Source: Hyaloscypha bicolor E
Lineage: Eukaryota; Ascomycota; Leotiomycetes; Helotiales; Hyaloscyphaceae
NCBI RefSeq assembly: GCF_002865645.1
Contig: NW_020194512.1
Span: 434,001-498,000 of the forward strand
DNA length: 64,000 nucleotides
Reading direction: 5' to 3'
Shown: positions 10,952 through 21,278 of the stretch, piece after piece
Numbering within the stretch: position 1 is the stretch's first letter
Layout of the letters: the number at the start of each line of letters is the position of its first letter
The notes under the pieces: generated by a model
Seen by the model: only the letters and a program-made list of their open reading frames with translations
Told to the model about the DNA's origin: nothing
Databases searched by the model: none
Position numbers and translations under genes: made by a program

Positions 10952-13133
10952 ACTGAAGTCCTATACCAAAACACGTCCCGTACCAAAACATGCAAAAAAC
11001 ACGTTTAATACTACTACTAAAATACATAATAAATTTATTAAATCAAGTCATATTAATAAGGCAATGGCTATAATTCAAAGAGAGGAGTTTACTTATTATA
11101 CTAATATAGCTAGGAAGTTTAAATATAACCATAGTACTATCTTCAGACGAATTCATAGCCTTATAAAGTCAAAGAAGAAAGCGAATTTATTTTAGTACTA
11201 ATATTTAACTATTAAGTAAGAGAAGTATTTAATTTATTAAATTAATATTCTTACTAATTAAGAAATATTACTAACTAGTTATATTATTAAAAACCTTATA
11301 GAGGAGATTAAGAAAGGGCTACTAGGAAAGAACTAGGTTAGCTAATTTGTAAAGTATTACTCTATTAGGCTAAAGAGCCTTTATTTATAAAATATTAATA
11401 ATTTATATACTAGTACTAAGTATATTCTAATATTCTAATTATTTTTTAGTATAGTTTATTACTTTATTATTATTATTTTATATATATATTACTTGGATAT
11501 CTACTAATATATATCTATTTTACTAGCTTATAATAATAATTAAGAAATATTAAATTATAGCCGAAAATATATATAACTTTAATAAAAAGAAATTCTTAAT
11601 AGGATATAGGTAATCTTTAAAAAGAATTATAACTAGAACTACTCTAGAATTAGGTTAAATCTCTAAGTTAAAGTAAGATAAAAGCCGCAAATTTATTAGT
11701 ATCTTAGCTTATATATCTATAATCAGAAAATAAATACTACTACTTTTAATATATTAAAGTAAATCGGGAAATCTTATAAATATATAAGTTAATAAAGTTA
11801 TAACTAATTTAAAGGCTTATTTTACGGTTTTATATAATAAATAGTTAAATAATATAATTAAGCTATCTTAGCTTTAAAATATATTTAAATAATATACCAA
11901 ACTACTATATATAACTCAAAAATATCTTCTTATTATTAATAAGTATTTAAGTTATATTAATATAGTATTTATTAATTAGGCTAATTAATATAGTATAATT
12001 TTATTAATTTTATTCCTATATATGACTTACTGGCTTTAGCCCCTTAATATTAGACTTTTTTAACTATTATTAACTATATATTCTTGGGAACTTAATATAA
12101 TAATAAACGAATTGGGCGGGCTTATTAGAATAAGCAAAAGCTTCTTTTAGCCAAAGTTTAAGAGATCTTGGGATAAGATATTTATAGAAAAGAATATCTA
12201 ATTAGTATTTTGCAAATTAGGGATATAACTAACTAATAGTAGTCTTATTATTAAGACTATTACTTGTCCTATACTTATATTACCTGAAAAACTATCTGGA
12301 TTATATCCTCCAAGATCTGTAAAATCGATTTATTAATTTTATTAAGTATATAATAAAGAACCTATGATTAATAAGGTCAAGACGATTTTCTTAACCACGC
12401 TTTACCTCGCCGTACGAATCTCTGTTCTAGAGTACGAAAATCGAGGTTTATATAAAGTAATCGAGCTTTAAAAGAAGAAGGGTCGACAGGGCGTTCGTTT
12501 GAATCTTGCTAGCGAGGCAAATAAGGGCTTGATTAATTACTATTCTCCTGGGAAGGTTATTAAGGCTAGGGAGTACCAAGAAGAGAAGGAAAGGCTGAGA
12601 ATCGCAGAGGAGGAAGCTAAATTGGAAAGAAAGATTAAAAGGGCCGCAAATGCCCTTAGAAAGAAACAGGAGAAGGCAAAAAGAGCGGCAGATAGGGAGG
12701 CTAAGGCTGTCCAGAAGCAATTGGCGGGGGACGTAGAGCTGGCCGCCAAGAGAGTACCCAAGAAGCAGCCAGTTTCTATTGCTCCCAAGGCAAAAAAAGC
12801 TGCTCTAGTGGTATTAACTAAGCGGAAAGTACCTATTAAAGCTAGGCGCCCTGCAAAGGTAGTGGTATAGCAAGAGGTGATTGCCCAAATTAGTAAGGTA
12901 GTCATATTGGGGGTAGTACAGGCGAAAACGAGTACGCGTATAATTATGCTACCATAACGCTTTAGAAAAAAAAACTGAATTGCACAAGTTCAAGATCTCA
13001 ATTGACTCTACCCTGTAATTTAATATTATTTTATTTGGATAAGTGGTTGTAGAGTAATTAATTATTAAAGTTCGGGGCGAAATGCGAATTCGCGTATTTT
13101 TGATGCGGGACGTATTTTGGTGCGGGGCATCGG
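10952..13133 (+). mobile_element. Pogo/Fot1-type DNA transposon (about 2.18 kb), half RIP-decayed
   Basis: Imperfect terminal inverted repeats of about 40 bp (10952-10991 and 13094-13133) share the core CCAAAACACGTCCCG. They are flanked by TA on both sides (10950-10951 and 13134-13135), the Tc1/mariner target. The inside encodes a broken transposase of the Fot1/Pogo family. The left 1.4 kb is AT-rich with the RIP signature. From about 12,370 to the right end the composition is normal. Confidence 0.85.
11056..12870 (+). pseudogene. Fot1/Pogo transposase remnant (psq HTH, CENP-B HTH, DDE, basic tail)
   Basis: In order, the + strand shows a psq-like helix-turn-helix (NHSTIFRRIHSLIKSKKKAN near 11125-11195), a CENP-B-type segment (LVEEIKKG-like near 11290-11325), the start of the DDE region (IYNFNKKEFLIGYR near 11568-11609) and its end (ELGGLIRISKSFF-like near 12108-12150, FCKLGI near 12211). 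From 12,460 to the stop at 12870 a 130-residue lysine- and glutamate-rich tail is fully open and begins RQGVRLNLASEANKG. Upstream, in-frame stops of the CAA-to-TAA type break the gene, including one just before the tail. It lies within the pogo element and cannot make an active transposase. Confidence 0.85.
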
Positions 13134-13417
13134 TTAATACAAGTAAATGCCGTCGTGATTCCGAAATGGCTCGGTCAACCCGGTGAGTCGGCATAGAGTT
13201 CTAATTGTCAGTGCCGAATCGTCCAGTCACGAAGTTCGAGACTCCGCAAATCGAACGCCAAGGAATGGGAAGGCAGTCTACGGAGTAAGCTGAGAGCTGG
13301 TAAGGTTTTGTGTCGCGAGAACAAATGATTCCGTCCAATTGGCACCCCTCCATACAACCTGTCGCAATTGAGGGTGGAAAACGATACCGTTCCTAGGGTC
13401 CACACTCCACCCAGTGA

Positions 13418-13630
13418 TTATCACCTGCCTTTTCGGCAGGATATATGTGAGTGATTATGCAAACTATGATTCCCGAAGCCAATAAGCCACAAGATAAATG
13501 CCGGGGACTGGGGTACGCTGCAAATACCGTGAATTTTAGCACCTACCTTATTAGGCTCATTCACGACCTATCAGTGTCGCAAAGTAAAATCGGTGGAGCA
13601 AACGATTATCCTTTGATAGCAAGGAGATAA
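13418..13630 (+). promoter_or_regulatory. Cluster of HGATAR (GATA-factor) sites upstream of the OPT gene
   Basis: TTATCA at 13418-13423, CTATCA at 13568-13573, TGATAG at 13614-13619 and AGATAA at 13625-13630 all fit HGATAR on one strand or the other. By chance about one would be expected every 340 bp. Peptide transporters are commonly under AreA/NIT2 nitrogen control, so the cluster fits such regulation. This is an inference from motif density only. The rest of 13134-13758 shows no gene. Confidence 0.4.
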
Positions 13631-13758
13631 GATGTTGCGAGGGCAAGCCTACTTGATGTTTTCTCCCACTCTTAAATCTAGATGGAGGAACTTGACTTCT
13701 TTGATTCCCATGTCATTCAAGGTTGAACAAATAATATACGTCGGACGTCTACGTCACC

Positions 13759-16700
13759 ATGTCAACAAATCAGCTCGAAACATCCGCAGTTCTGCAGGGC
13801 CCGCCTCCAGTGGAACAGAATGATGGTATATCCAACGAGAAGACAACTGCTGTAGGCCACTACATTTTGGCATTTTGCAAGTTGGAAGGGGGCTAATCAG
13901 AGTTTTATAGTCTACCTATGAACCCGTCGTCGATGATTTTCAGATCGAGACGTAAGAAATGTCATTCTCTATCCGCTCAAGCGTTTAACAATAGTGTATA
14001 GAGACCTAAACGTGACCGAGGATGATCTTCTCCAGGCCAGGGAAGCCGCAAAAGGCTTCACGCTTGAAGAAACGCGTGAGGTGTCTTCCACCTTCTTATT
14101 CCATATTGATTGATGTTTGACTTTATCTTCATAGATGATGAAAAATGTTATGAAGGTCCACGAGAAAGACCCAAACTTTCCCGTATTGATCCTTGACAGA
14201 ATCAATGAGTTCCTTGGCAATGAAGATATTTTCGATCATCCAGAGAACTACAGCGAACTCGTCGCTGAGATGAAAACCGAGGCGGCTCTAATCACGAACA
14301 ATAGTCCATACGCCGAGGTGCGGGCTGTGGTCAGCAATACCGACGATGTTAATATACCAAGTTCTACTATACGGGCCTGGGTATGCCGCTTCTGAGAACC
14401 CTTTTTTGACACCATTTACCTGTTACAGGAAGTAAAGCCTAAAATATTCTGATACTGACTTCCAAATCTGCAGGTCATTGGTCTGCTATTCGTTGTCGGA
14501 CTAGCCTTCATTAACCAACTCTTCTCTATTCGACAACCCCCGATCAATATCCAGGCCAACGTAGTACAGTTGCTGTGTTACCCAGTTGGAAGAGCAGCAG
14601 CTGCATTACTTCCAGATTGGGGATTTACACTTTTTGGATCTCGACATAGCCTGAACCCAGGCAAATTCTCGACAAAAGAGCACATGTTGATCACCATCAT
14701 GGCCAGTGTCGGTTATGCTACACCATACACTGATAATATAATCTGGGCTCAGTATCTTCCTCAGTACTTCAACCAGAGTTATGCAGGTCACTTCGGTTAC
14801 CAGATTTTGATCGCACTTTCTACCAACTTTATCGGCTACGGCATTGCTGGTCTCTGCAGAAGGTTCCTTGTTTATCCCGCGCAGTATGTAGTACCTTTTT
14901 TTGTCCCTTATGCTCATATTTTTGAATCTTCACTGTCGTTGAAGCATTGTAAGTGCATCCAGAAACGCTGATATCCGACCTATAGTTGTGTGTGGCCTGC
15001 GTCTCTAGTCACTATCGCGCTGAACGATGCTTTCCACACGGAGAAGAACATCCCTGTTCCAGGCCCTCTGAAGAGATTCTTCACCACTTCGCGTCTGAAG
15101 TTCTTCTCTTATGCTTTCGTGGCAATGTTTATCTGGTTCTGGTTTCCCGATTACCTTTTTCAGGCTTTGAGTATTTTCAACTGGATGTCCTGGATTGCTC
15201 CAAACAACCTGAAGCTCAACACTGTCGTCGGATTCAACAACGGTCTCGGACTCAATCCATTCCCAACATTCGACTGGAATATCTTACTCTGGGACGACCC
15301 TCCACAGGATCCCTTGATGGTGCCGTTTTTCAATACCTTCAACAAGTTTATTGGCTCATTCCTTTCCATGTTTGTCATCCTTGCCATCTGGTATACGAAC
15401 TCTTACAACACTGGCTATCTCCCAATCAACACCCCTAGAGTTTTTGACCACTTCGGAGAGCACTACAATGTCTCCTTGGCGATAAACGAGAAAGGATTGT
15501 TTGATGCTGCGAAATACGAGGCTTATTCCCAAGCCTACTTATCCGCTGGTTATCTTACCGTATACATGTTCTTCTTCGCCATATATTCCGCCACCATCTC
15601 GTACGCTTACCTGTATCACCGCCATGAAATTGCAATGGGATTCCGCAATCTGCGAAACAGTTTTCGAAGGGAGAGGGAGAGTGAGTACGAATATAAGGAT
15701 GTCCACAACCGTCTAATGGCTGCTTATCCTGAAGGTTGGCTTCAACTTTCCTTCTTGATTTTCGCTACTTCATTCAAAATATGAACTAACTCAAGTAAAT
15801 TTTAGTTCCCGAGTGGTGGTTTCTCATATGCCTTGTAGCTGCCATTGGTACAGGTTGTGCTGCAATCAGTGGGTGGCAGACTTACACCAGCGTTGGCGTT
15901 GTGTTTTACGGTATTGCTTTGTGTCTGGCATTTGTTATTCCAATTGGCATGATTAAGGCAATCACGGGAATTGAAGTGACCTTGAATGTTCTTGCGGAAT
16001 TCATTGGCGGTTCATGGGTTGCAGGAAATGCACTTGCCATGAACTATTTCAAGAGTTATGGGTAAGCACAATCCGTTCTTCCCTGAATGATACAAGTCGT
16101 TGCGAAGATGGCTCATAATATATGTTTAGTTATGTCACCTGTGCTCATGCTCTTCGTTTCTCGAATGACTTGAAGCTGGCACACTACGTCAAGGTACCGC
16201 CCAAACACACGTTCTGGGCACAGATGATTGCCACTGTCATTTCCAGCTTGGTTTGCACGGGAGTCCTAAACTTCCAAATGAACCAAATCGAGGGAGTCTG
16301 CACCTCAACGCAAAAAGATCACTACACCTGCCCTGGAATCAACCAATTTTTCACTGCAGCCGTACTTTGGGGAACGATAGGGCCGAAAAAGGTCTTTGGA
16401 TCACACGGCCAATACACTGCTTTGCTTGTGGGCTTCCCCCTTGGTTTCTTTCTTCCATTCGTTTTCTACTATACCCAAAAAAAGTTTCCCAATCAAACTT
16501 GGTTGCGGCAAGCCCACGTTGTCGCCATCATATATGGAGCTATTTCGTGGGCTCCTTACAATCTCAGCTACACTTGGCCTTCAGTACCGATTGCTTGGCT
16601 GAGCATGGTGTATATGAAGAAGAGATTTCTTGGTTTCTGGTCCAAGGTACGTACCCTCGCCTCCCTTTATGTTTCCGGTTTGAAGTAGCTGACTCACTCC

Positions 16701-16911
16701 GTACCAGTATAACTATGTCCTCTCAGCCTCTTTTTCCTCGGCGATTGCCATTGCTGCTATCATTATCTTCTTCGCTCTGCAGTGGACTGAGACCACTCTT
16801 GACTGGTGGGGCAATACAGTGAGCTTTCAGGGTTGCGAAAGCACGCCTTGCGTAACACATACTCTGACTGATGGGGAGTATTTTGGTCCGAGAATTGGGG
16901 AATTTCATTAG
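13759..16911 (+). CDS. Oligopeptide transporter, OPT family (small oligopeptide type)
   Basis: A plasma-membrane proton-coupled importer of short peptides, by family knowledge. Proposed exons are 13759-13825, 13944-14080, 14135-14380, 14474-14883, 14986-15734, 15806-16061, 16130-16646 and 16708-16911. They sum to 2,586 nt, giving 861 aa in one frame. Family signatures include EAALITNNSPYAEVRAVV, FINQLFSIRQP, a SLNPGKFSTKEHMLITIM segment and, near the C-terminus, YNYVLSASFS followed by a FGPRIG end. The protein is polytopic with long hydrophobic stretches and a hydrophilic N-terminus. The first intron is the least certain. I chose the GGTATATCC donor because it restores frame with exon 2. The ATG at 13759 has a purine-poor but CACC-preceded context. 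The gene appears intact, although it lies between two RIP-decayed blocks. Confidence 0.9.
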
Positions 16912-18616
16912 CCGCAGCCTTGACTCAAGGAGTAATTGTGAGTTGGCTGCTTTTGAATTCGGAAAGTCAGACACAAGCCCAGGCTCAGAAGGTAATATAT
17001 ACGGAAATGAATCAATGTACTGTACCAACGGCAAGATTGAAGTTATTTAGCTATTTATATCCACTCGACAAATTGTTGGTACTCAATCCTACTGATATAA
17101 ACACCCTTCCAAGCATTCCTTTATTCCTGTAGCCCAGTCTGCCCTTCCAATTCGAGTTGTCTTTGACCGACCGAGGCTCATAAAATTCCTCGAGGCACTT
17201 CCCCTCGTCTTCCGTCAGGTAGTGTCTCCTGGTTAGCAGCAAGTGCATCGTCCATCCACTCTACGCTGCTGAAGCTGCTACTAGGGCTTGCCACCCGCTA
17301 ATTAATCCACGCCAGAGTAACTTGACTAACCGTGCAGCCCCCCTGCGAGCCACTTCCTCAATGAGACCAATGATAAAAATAACCTGCTCGGTAAACACCT
17401 TATCCTTTGCCCTGGCCGTTGTCTGATCCCTCGCAAGTCGAGCTAAGTGAGCGGTATTCTGTGGACCTCGAGGAACAAGCCCGACTCCAGTTTAATTGCA
17501 GAACTTGTTCGTCTTGCGCTCTTCTTCGCGATAGATACCCTTGTAGTTGTCCTGCATTGAGACGAACTCAGTCCCACCGCTTTCGCTTGAGCGATGCATT
17601 TACGGGGTTGAAGATTCCTTGCCGAGAGAGCTTGAACTAATGGAGCTAATCTAGGTGACCCTTTAAGTCCTTCTTACTCAAATCCAGTAGATCTTCGGTG
17701 TTGCTTTCTTGAGAGATATTGTAGCATTTGGTCAGAATGGCCAGCTTTTGTCGTTGAATGTTTTACTGGCGAATCGCCTTGCCGAAAACGCCTTGGGAGA
17801 CACCATTGCTATACGAATAAGAAGTATCCCATGTGTTCAAGCCTCGATCATAAACTGCTTTCAGGGTTGGCAAAGCTTCGTCTTCCTCGAGGGCCACAGG
17901 TTCCTCTTGACTCCTACGCCCATTCCGCCTACAACGGGCAGAGAAGTTTACAAACCACTCTAGCCGAATTGCCTATAATGCCCTCGAGGCCCTACCTCGA
18001 GTACCCTGATTGGAAAGTTCTGAAGATAGAATGGGATAAAGATGTCTTTTGATCAGTGCTGGATCGGCTTGACGAACAATTCCGGGGGTTTGAAAAATGA
18101 GGAACATGACAAGACTTTATACAACCTTCAAAATACCCCCATTTACCTTCATTGACTTTGTTGACATATTAACTTTGAACAAATGACTCACAAATGTGTT
18201 GATGTCGTGATCCTGACCTGCTTATTTTAGGGGAATCGATGCGCATTGTTAGGCCCCGTTCGGTTTGACCTATTTTGCGCTAATGGGCCACTTTTCGAAA
18301 TAGCTATTTGGTCAAATCGATTTCGTCAAATAGACCCTATTTGGTGATATTCGCGTTTGTTTTCAAGCTCGTAGGAGCCGGCTTATTAATTAATATTCTA
18401 TCCCGATCGGCCGACGTCTTTCGCCCTCGCGCAATATGGTCGTCCAAAAAGCACGCTTCCATACACGCCGCTTCGTTCGCAGAGGGATATTCGGTGGTTC
18501 GCGCATTGTAATCGATTGAGCATACAAAGCTGTCGCGTTAGGAGGACTAGAAATGGTAGTAATGGTGCTACAGATGGTCAAGGACATAGTTCACTGAAGA
18601 TCACTAAAATAGGCAT
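16912..18616. other. Non-coding region between the OPT gene and the second repeat block
   Basis: Only short overlapping ORFs (the longest under 90 codons) occur on both strands. None shows a recognisable domain, conserved intron structure or codon continuity. The segment 18239-18350 starts with GGCCCCGTTCGGTTT and has several CAAATAG/CTATTTG inverted words, which resembles the edge of a small transposon. I could not find a partner end. Confidence 0.35.
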
Positions 18617-18984
18617 TAATAGTCGGTTCGTCCTTCGTGCACTTCGCTTACAGTCGGGAAAGCAATTGTCCCCAGTCAAATTGGTGTGGCAAACCCCACC
18701 AAAAAGTATCGCGAATTATCCTTAAAGCCAGGATTAAACTCACGCAACTACTTTAACTTTTATTTTAACTTATAAAAAGTACTTATCTAGATATAGTAGT
18801 CTATATGAAAAATCATTAGAAGGTGAACTAAGAGAAAGGTAGAGTTATTCTTACTTTTAGATCATTTTTACGACTAAAAAATTTGATTTTCCTACACAGA
18901 TTTCGAACGGGGACACTTGCTTTCTGGGGACACTTGCCTTCCCCGACTGAAGCGAAGCGCACGAAGAAGGACGAACCGACTATT
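18617..18984. repeat. Element with about 60-bp imperfect inverted repeats (about 370 bp)
   Basis: The left arm, 18617-18676, contains TAGTCGGTTCGTCC, CACTTCGCTT and TTGTCCCCAG. Its complement recurs at 18920-18984 with small indels. The inside is partly AT-rich, and CCCCGTTCG-type strings lie near the inner edge. No ORF of its own is evident. It may be a MITE or the folded remnant of a larger transposon. Confidence 0.6.
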
Positions 18985-19279
18985 ACCCCAATTGATAAGT
19001 TTCTTTTCGTACCAGGAACCTCGGAGCAACACAGATATTTCCTTTCCTCTTTCATCATTGAGGGAAGCGTCACGATGCAAGATAAAATCTTTATAGGGAG
19101 GATTAAAATTGATCCGGGAGCTTGTTTCCGTAGCCGAGACGAACCTTCTGCTCAAGGTTAGATTCGCGAATTGTTTACGAGGGGGTGGGTGGGGTGTTGT
19201 TGGTGACGCTATTCCTTTAGCGACTGCGGGGCAGTAGTGTCCAGGATGGACCCCCGCTTTGTGGCGGATTGGCTTACTT

Positions 19280-19372
19280 AGAAAACGTTCGGGAGGAAGA
19301 GGATGTAGAATTGGTGAGGTGTGCCTCGAGAGGATAAGTACAATTGGTGGCCTCAGGCACCCCACGCTTACG
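19280..19372 (+). repeat. 93-bp direct repeat, left copy
   Basis: Identical at 91 of 93 positions to 35603-35695. It runs from AGAAAACGTTCGGGAGG to CCCACGCTTACG. Both copies have normal composition and lie just outside the AT-rich block. The flanking sequences are unrelated. Confidence 0.9.
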
Positions 19373-19429
19373 ACTCCCTTTCTGAAGATCGCGCCTACGT
19401 AATATAGAATACCCCTATACAATAGCTAA

Positions 19430-20980
19430 TTTACAATACTATATTCCTATTCCGATTCCCCTAAAATACTGCTATTCCGAAAACTCCGTTTCTGTCCGTC
19501 TAGAAATACTCAGTAACCCCTCCCAAAACTCTATAGCTATATTTATTTCCTCTCTATTAGCTTCTATTAATATAACTTATATTCTTCCCTTTCCGTACAG
19601 AATTCCAGAATAGTCTAGTCAGAAATCCCTATTTATATATCTTGTAATTATACTCTATTACTTTCTTTAGTTCTTATAGAAACTTTAGTACTTAAATTCA
19701 GAATAGTCTAGTTATATAGACTTTAGGTACTATATAAAGATCTTATAGTAATTAGTAGAAATCCGTTCTATACCGGATATTTTAATATATAGGTAACTTC
19801 TACTCTTTTCTACTAATTAGATAATCTTTCCGAAAGCGAAATTACTTTAAATAATTTCTATAAAAGATTCTAGAAATAGAAGTTCTATAAATCTATTATA
19901 ATATATAAGATTTCTTATAATTTCTTTTATAGCCGGTAATAATAAATAAACCTCTCTATATAGAATATAGCTTCTTTCTAGCTACTTTAGAATTATATAA
20001 TATTACTAACTATCTAGAACTGAATTTCTTTTTATATATTTTCCGATTATATTAATATTTTTCTTAATTTTTCCGGAAATTTAAAGCTTTAAGGATCTTC
20101 TTATAAATCTTTATTTTATAGGTAATATAGTAAAGTACTAGATTTTTCTATTACTTTCCTATTAGAATATAATCTTATTATACTAAAACTACTAATATAA
20201 TTTCCGACCTGTAATATTTTAGATAGAATTATTCTAAAGACTTTTCAGATTAGTATTTCTAATATATTTTCTAAAGAAAGTATTTTAAGTAAATAATTTT
20301 ATAATAATTAAATTCCTATACTATTTTTATTACTTGTAAATAAAAAAGATATAGCTTGTCTGATTTCTTTAGAATTTACTAAAATAAGTTATTAATCTTC
20401 TCGATTATACTAGTAGTATTTTTAATAGTTATAAAAATAGTTATTTAAAGTATTTCGAGTTATTATATAAAAGATTAGGGTTTCTAACTAAAATAGAAAC
20501 TAGAATCTATATAGAAACTGATTAGTATTCTAGTTTTATTAAAAAGATTCTTTAGAATATTAATTATTTCCTATTAGCTATTAGAAATATAAAAATATAT
20601 CTAATAAAATCTCGAAAAGTAATTAATAATTATAAGAATATATTTCTAGAGAATTTCCGAAAATTATAGAAATAGTTCTATAAAATCAATTCTTTATATT
20701 TATATAGATATATTTATTTATATAGAATTTAAAGTTTAAAATTAATAAATAGTTATATATTTTATATAAAATAAATATTCTAAAATATAATTAGTAATAT
20801 TAATAAATATCTGAAACTAGTAATATTTCTATAATTTCCGGATTATAATAGCTTCTATAAAATAGCTAAATTTATTATAAATATAATATAAAATATCTAT
20901 AACTTTATTTTCTATAATATAAAACTAAAAAGTATCTTTTCTATTATATTAAAGTTTTCTATTTTTATAATAATAGGAAA
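19430..20980. repeat. RIP-decayed host sequence, left part
   Basis: AT-rich, stop-filled sequence interrupted at 20980/20981 by the gypsy element and resuming at 28814. The GGAAA duplication at 20976-20980 marks the insertion point. The first 150 bases are less decayed. I could not recognise the original gene or element in translation on either strand. Confidence 0.6.
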
Positions 20981-21278
20981 TATAAGGTATTTATTAATAA
21001 ATAATAAAATAATAGAATAAATTAGTAAGTTATAAAACTATAGTATTAAATTCAGTATAAAACTAATCTCTGTCCCTTTTATAAAGTTCAGAGAAGCCCC
21101 TTCTAAATAGGAGATCCCGATAATATATATATAATTAGTAATTTATAAGCCTAATACTTATAATATAAATAGTAGTTAGTTATAAAGTTAAAGGGCTACC
21201 GATTTTCCTAATTAATATCTGTAATATTCGAGGTTTGTTATATGCCTTTAAATTATATATAATCCTGTATATATTACA
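20981..21278 (-). repeat. LTR of the second gypsy element (polypurine-tract side)
   Basis: 298 bp, aligned along its whole length with 28516-28813. The two LTRs have accumulated different transition mutations, as RIP would produce. Confidence 0.9.

Noticed and set aside
17709..18052. Short ORFs containing GREVYKPL, resembling REVYKPL in the STAND-type gene at 36.1-38.3 kb
   Set aside because: Only seven residues match and the surrounding sequence does not align, so common ancestry is not supported.
18243..18912. Possible 670-bp hAT-like element bounded by CCCCGTTCG and CGAACGGGG
   Set aside because: The match covers nine bases only and no target duplication is visible outside.
19120..19430. 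ORFs of up to 176 codons on the - strand across the left 93-bp repeat
   Set aside because: The same frames recur at the right copy only because the repeat is shared. No domain or start context, so repeat-derived openings are more likely.
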